Below are positions 62,296 to 64,000 of a stretch of 64,000 nucleotides of DNA, piece after piece. The number at the start of each line of letters is the position of its first letter. Position 1 is the stretch's first letter. A model generated the notes under the pieces. The model did no database searches and was not told the DNA's origin. It worked only from the letters and a program-made list of their open reading frames with translations. Location: positions 62,001 through 126,000 of the forward strand of contig JANQFL010000011.1 of NCBI GenBank assembly GCA_028277845.1, read 5' to 3'. Source of the stretch: Sneathiellales bacterium. Its GTDB lineage: Bacteria > Pseudomonadota > Alphaproteobacteria > JANQFL01. The translations under genes and the position numbers were made by a program.

Positions 62296-62410
62296 GGGAC
62301 GTCAGGAGCATAGGTCGGGCCCTATGCTTCGTATCTCGGAGAGATACTCCTGACGCCCCAGGAGCCGGTCAAGCCCCAGTCGCGCGCGACGCGTGGCTGG
62401 GCGGCTTTTT
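62296..62410 (+). ncRNA. Putative structured small RNA with terminator
   Basis: A compact fold. An outer stem GGG-CGTCAGGAG (62296-62308) pairs with CTCCTGACG-CCC (62347-62358) with one bulged A. It encloses two hairpins, CATAGG/CCTATG (62309-62314 with 62321-62326) and GTATCTC/GAGATAC (62331-62337 with 62341-62347), making a three-way junction. After a short linker containing CAGGAGCCGG comes an intrinsic terminator (62372-62410). No ORF is supported. I do not recognise an Rfam family. The promoter is not clear; TTGTCG at 62253 is one possible -35. Confidence 0.62.
62372..62410 (+). terminator. Intrinsic terminator of the putative RNA
   Basis: AGCC-CCAG (62372-62379) pairs with CTGG (62397-62400) and GGCT (62403-62406), with an inner GTCG/CGAC hairpin, followed by TTTTTATT. 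It ends the structured segment described above. It could instead terminate a long mRNA from the GGDEF/EAL gene. Confidence 0.7.
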
Positions 62411-63200
62411 ATTGGCCTGGCGCGTTTCCCGTGAAGAAAACCCACCTGACCAACATGCTCCAACCAAAAAGGCTTCGTCCGATCTACCGTTATGCCCGTT
62501 TTCTTCCGCACAAGAAACCGAACCGATATTTCTTCCGATCTGCCCTGACCCCTTTCCCGAGACCTGCATTCCGGGATCGAAATGCGCGGCTTCAGGGCCG
62601 GAGCCAGCCGGTAACCTCCCCCTTACGACCGTCCCCCGAAGGTTCCGCCCGAAAAGGACAGCCTACCTGCAGAACCCGCCGCCAGTTCACATTCCGGCAC
62701 AGACGGGCAAACCCACCCGTACCGGTCCATGTCCTTGCGGCAAGGCCTTCAAGGTCTGGCGGCTGTGGCACCCACGCACCCGGCTGACGCCGGCCTTGTG
62801 GCTGTCACGGCCACCACCTTCCGCGGATTTCCTTTGGCTTCGGAACGCCCCCGAAAGGGCATTCTGAAAACCGCGGAACCTCCTTCGTCCCGATCGGTCC
62901 ACCGTCATGTCCGCCCCGAAGGGTAGCCATGTCGGATTCCCGGCCGAAACGGTAACCAGCCCCGATCTCTCTTCACTTGGCGCCCGAAGGCGCCACGATC
63001 CAATCAATCGTTTCCGGCTACGCGGAACGCTTTCCAAATCTCCAGACCAGCCGAAACCGGCCCGGGAATTCGCAAATCGCCCCACCGGAAGGGGAACTTG
63101 CCGTCCCCGTCGATTACTTTCGAAGCGCGACCTCTCAAGTAATCGACCGAAGATCAGGTTAGTTATTCGAAGGTTCTTCAAAGAAGAACTACCGGATAAT
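62411..63200. other. Gene-free, C-skewed hairpin-rich region
   Basis: About 790 bp in which no ORF looks like a protein; the longest minus-strand frame (62687-63181) translates to an Arg/Ser/Gly-rich sequence without a family. The plus strand is rich in C relative to G (for example 22 C to 11 G in 62521-62580) and carries many CCGAA runs. Several close hairpins with short loops are visible, such as GGCGCC-CGAA-GGCGCC near 62980 and CCCC-GGGG near 63080. It separates the putative RNA from the DnaA-box region. Confidence 0.55.
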
Positions 63201-63237
63201 GTCCCCTAAACCTTCGACGCTATCGCGTGCAGGAAAA

Positions 63238-63345
63238 GTATCGCTTATATTTTCTTTTATCTGCAACAATAAAATTTTAGAAATGGCAAAAAAATTGTGC
63301 ATAAAATTACTCAAATCGCACAAACAACAAACAAGTTATCCACAG
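63238..63345. other. AT-rich segment with two DnaA boxes (possible oriC)
   Basis: An AT-rich stretch (about 63238-63330) is unlike the GC-rich surroundings and resembles a DNA-unwinding element. It is adjacent to two perfect 9-mer DnaA boxes in opposite orientations: TGTGCATAA (63296-63304, the complement of TTATGCACA) and TTATCCACA (63336-63344). There are also near matches around. Such a combination fits a chromosomal origin, but no dnaA, hemE or parAB gene lies nearby. Confidence 0.42.
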
Positions 63346-63607
63346 AATTACTCACATCAACTATCCAAAGTATGTTCGTTTACTTGGCACCGCAAAATGT
63401 TGTTTGAATCGAACAGCCGGGTTTACCGCGGCCGAAATCCGTAGGACTCACTTTTCACCGCGACGGCCGGTGCAGGCGTTCGAGCGTTCCGTTATCGGCT
63501 TCGGCAACGGTTCAAAGTTGCAACACTGTCGGCTTCATGGAACCATAGGCAGATAGTTCGACAGTCATTTCAATGTGCCTTCCCGGATATCGAGCGAATT
63601 CTCAGTG

Positions 63608-64000
63608 ATGGCTTCTTTTATTCTTCGTCGGAACGTCTTGCATTGCTTGGCCGCGTTTGCGGTCGTCCTGATCCTGTCTACCACCGCGGCGCACGCGGAA
63701 CGGCCCAACCCGGGCGACGCGGCGCGGTTCATTCAAAACCTCGGCGACCGCGCTATCGCGACATTGCGGCAACGGAACCTGTCGATGTCGGCGCGCGAAC
63801 AGACGTTCCGGCGGCTGCTGGCCGAGGGTTTCGCGCTTGATCTGATCGGGCGGTTCGCCATGGGACGCCACTGGCGCCGGGCAACCCCCGTCCAACGCAG
63901 CGACTACACCTCGCTGTTCTCCGTCTACATTCTGAAAACCTATTCCAAACGGCTCGGCGGGTACGCCGGCGAGACCCTTGCGGTCACGGGAACGAGACCG
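63608..64000 (+). CDS. MlaC/Ttg2D-type phospholipid-binding protein (partial)
   Basis: Partial gene cut off by the right edge of the window: 131 codons are visible with no stop. The signal peptide (NVLHCLAAFAVVLILSTTAA, then HAERPNPG) is clear. The mature part is MlaC-like: AARFIQNLGDRAIATLRQRN, REQTFRRLLAEGFALDLIGR and RFAMGRHWRRATPVQRSDYT. It would be the periplasmic lipid shuttle for the mlaE-F-D system at 36-40 kb. The start is the ATG at 63608. Confidence 0.87.
   Translation, partial: MASFILRRNVLHCLAAFAVVLILSTTAAHAERPNPGDAARFIQNLGDRAIATLRQRNLSMSAREQTFRRLLAEGFALDLIGRFAMGRHWRRATPVQRSDYTSLFSVYILKTYSKRLGGYAGETLAVTGTRP

Noticed and set aside
62687-63181. 164-aa minus-strand open frame
   Set aside because: Its Arg/Ser/Gly-rich translation has no domain and matches the composition of the surrounding non-coding DNA.

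Overview
The window looks like the chromosome of a free-living, GC-rich alphaproteobacterium, probably near the Rhodospirillales. This rests on gene content: DUF1134, DUF1178, DUF2336 and DUF3775 proteins, a PAS_5-type pair, an Mcl1-type malyl-CoA lyase, a BoxR-controlled benzoate pathway, and two TRAP transporter systems. No rRNA, tRNA, CRISPR array, prophage or insertion sequence was found.

Layout. (1) 1-17.3 kb is mostly housekeeping: MOSC/DUF1178, AMP nucleosidase, a nitrilase-family amidase, glutaredoxin, a ComF protein, an NDUFAF5-like methyltransferase, a cytochrome c, a MutT/GNAT/argJ overlap operon, secA, accA, malyl-CoA lyase, a crotonase-like protein and a GST. (2) 17.3-36.2 kb holds an ArsR-SRPBCC pair, NnrU, and a dispersed aerobic (box) benzoyl-CoA pathway. 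That pathway comprises an alpha/beta hydrolase, benzoate-CoA ligase, a DUF4863 protein and a flavodoxin, which diverge from boxR; then an acyl-CoA dehydrogenase, a MaoC hydratase, PAS proteins and GST-fold enzymes; then boxC-boxB, an ICL/PEPM protein and a hotdog thioesterase. (3) 36.2-39.9 kb is an Mla-type lipid-transport operon (mlaE-F-D plus lipoprotein). A matching MlaC-like gene is cut off by the right edge. (4) 40-46.7 kb has hydroxypyruvate isomerase, a DJ-1 protein, a YhhN protein, and a TRAP dctPQM operon preceded by a second, membrane-anchored DctP paralogue. (5) 46.8-52 kb contains DUF2336, a His-rich DUF6969-like protein, a secreted SUMF1 protein, and a cytochrome P460-type protein carrying about 30 NPC repeats, followed by a small cytochrome c. 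(6) 52-59.5 kb is a minus-strand catabolic unit: RpiR regulator, class III aminotransferase, beta-keto acid cleavage enzyme, TAXI-type TRAP transporter and universal stress protein. (7) 59.7-64 kb has a rhodanese and a GGDEF/EAL protein. A 1.4-kb gene-free stretch follows, with a strongly folded putative small RNA and an AT-rich segment with two perfect DnaA boxes.

How it works together. Benzoate would be taken up (possibly by the 43-47 kb TRAP system), activated to benzoyl-CoA, epoxidised by BoxB, and opened by BoxC. The TATAATGC/GCATTATA-type palindromes with TGCA cores recur at boxR, boxC, the thioesterase and the second dctP. They overlap -10 elements at the first three, which suggests one BoxR regulon. 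The 52-59 kb unit looks like uptake, transamination and acetyl-CoA-dependent cleavage of an unidentified amino acid. The most unusual gene is the NPC-repeat cytochrome at 49947.
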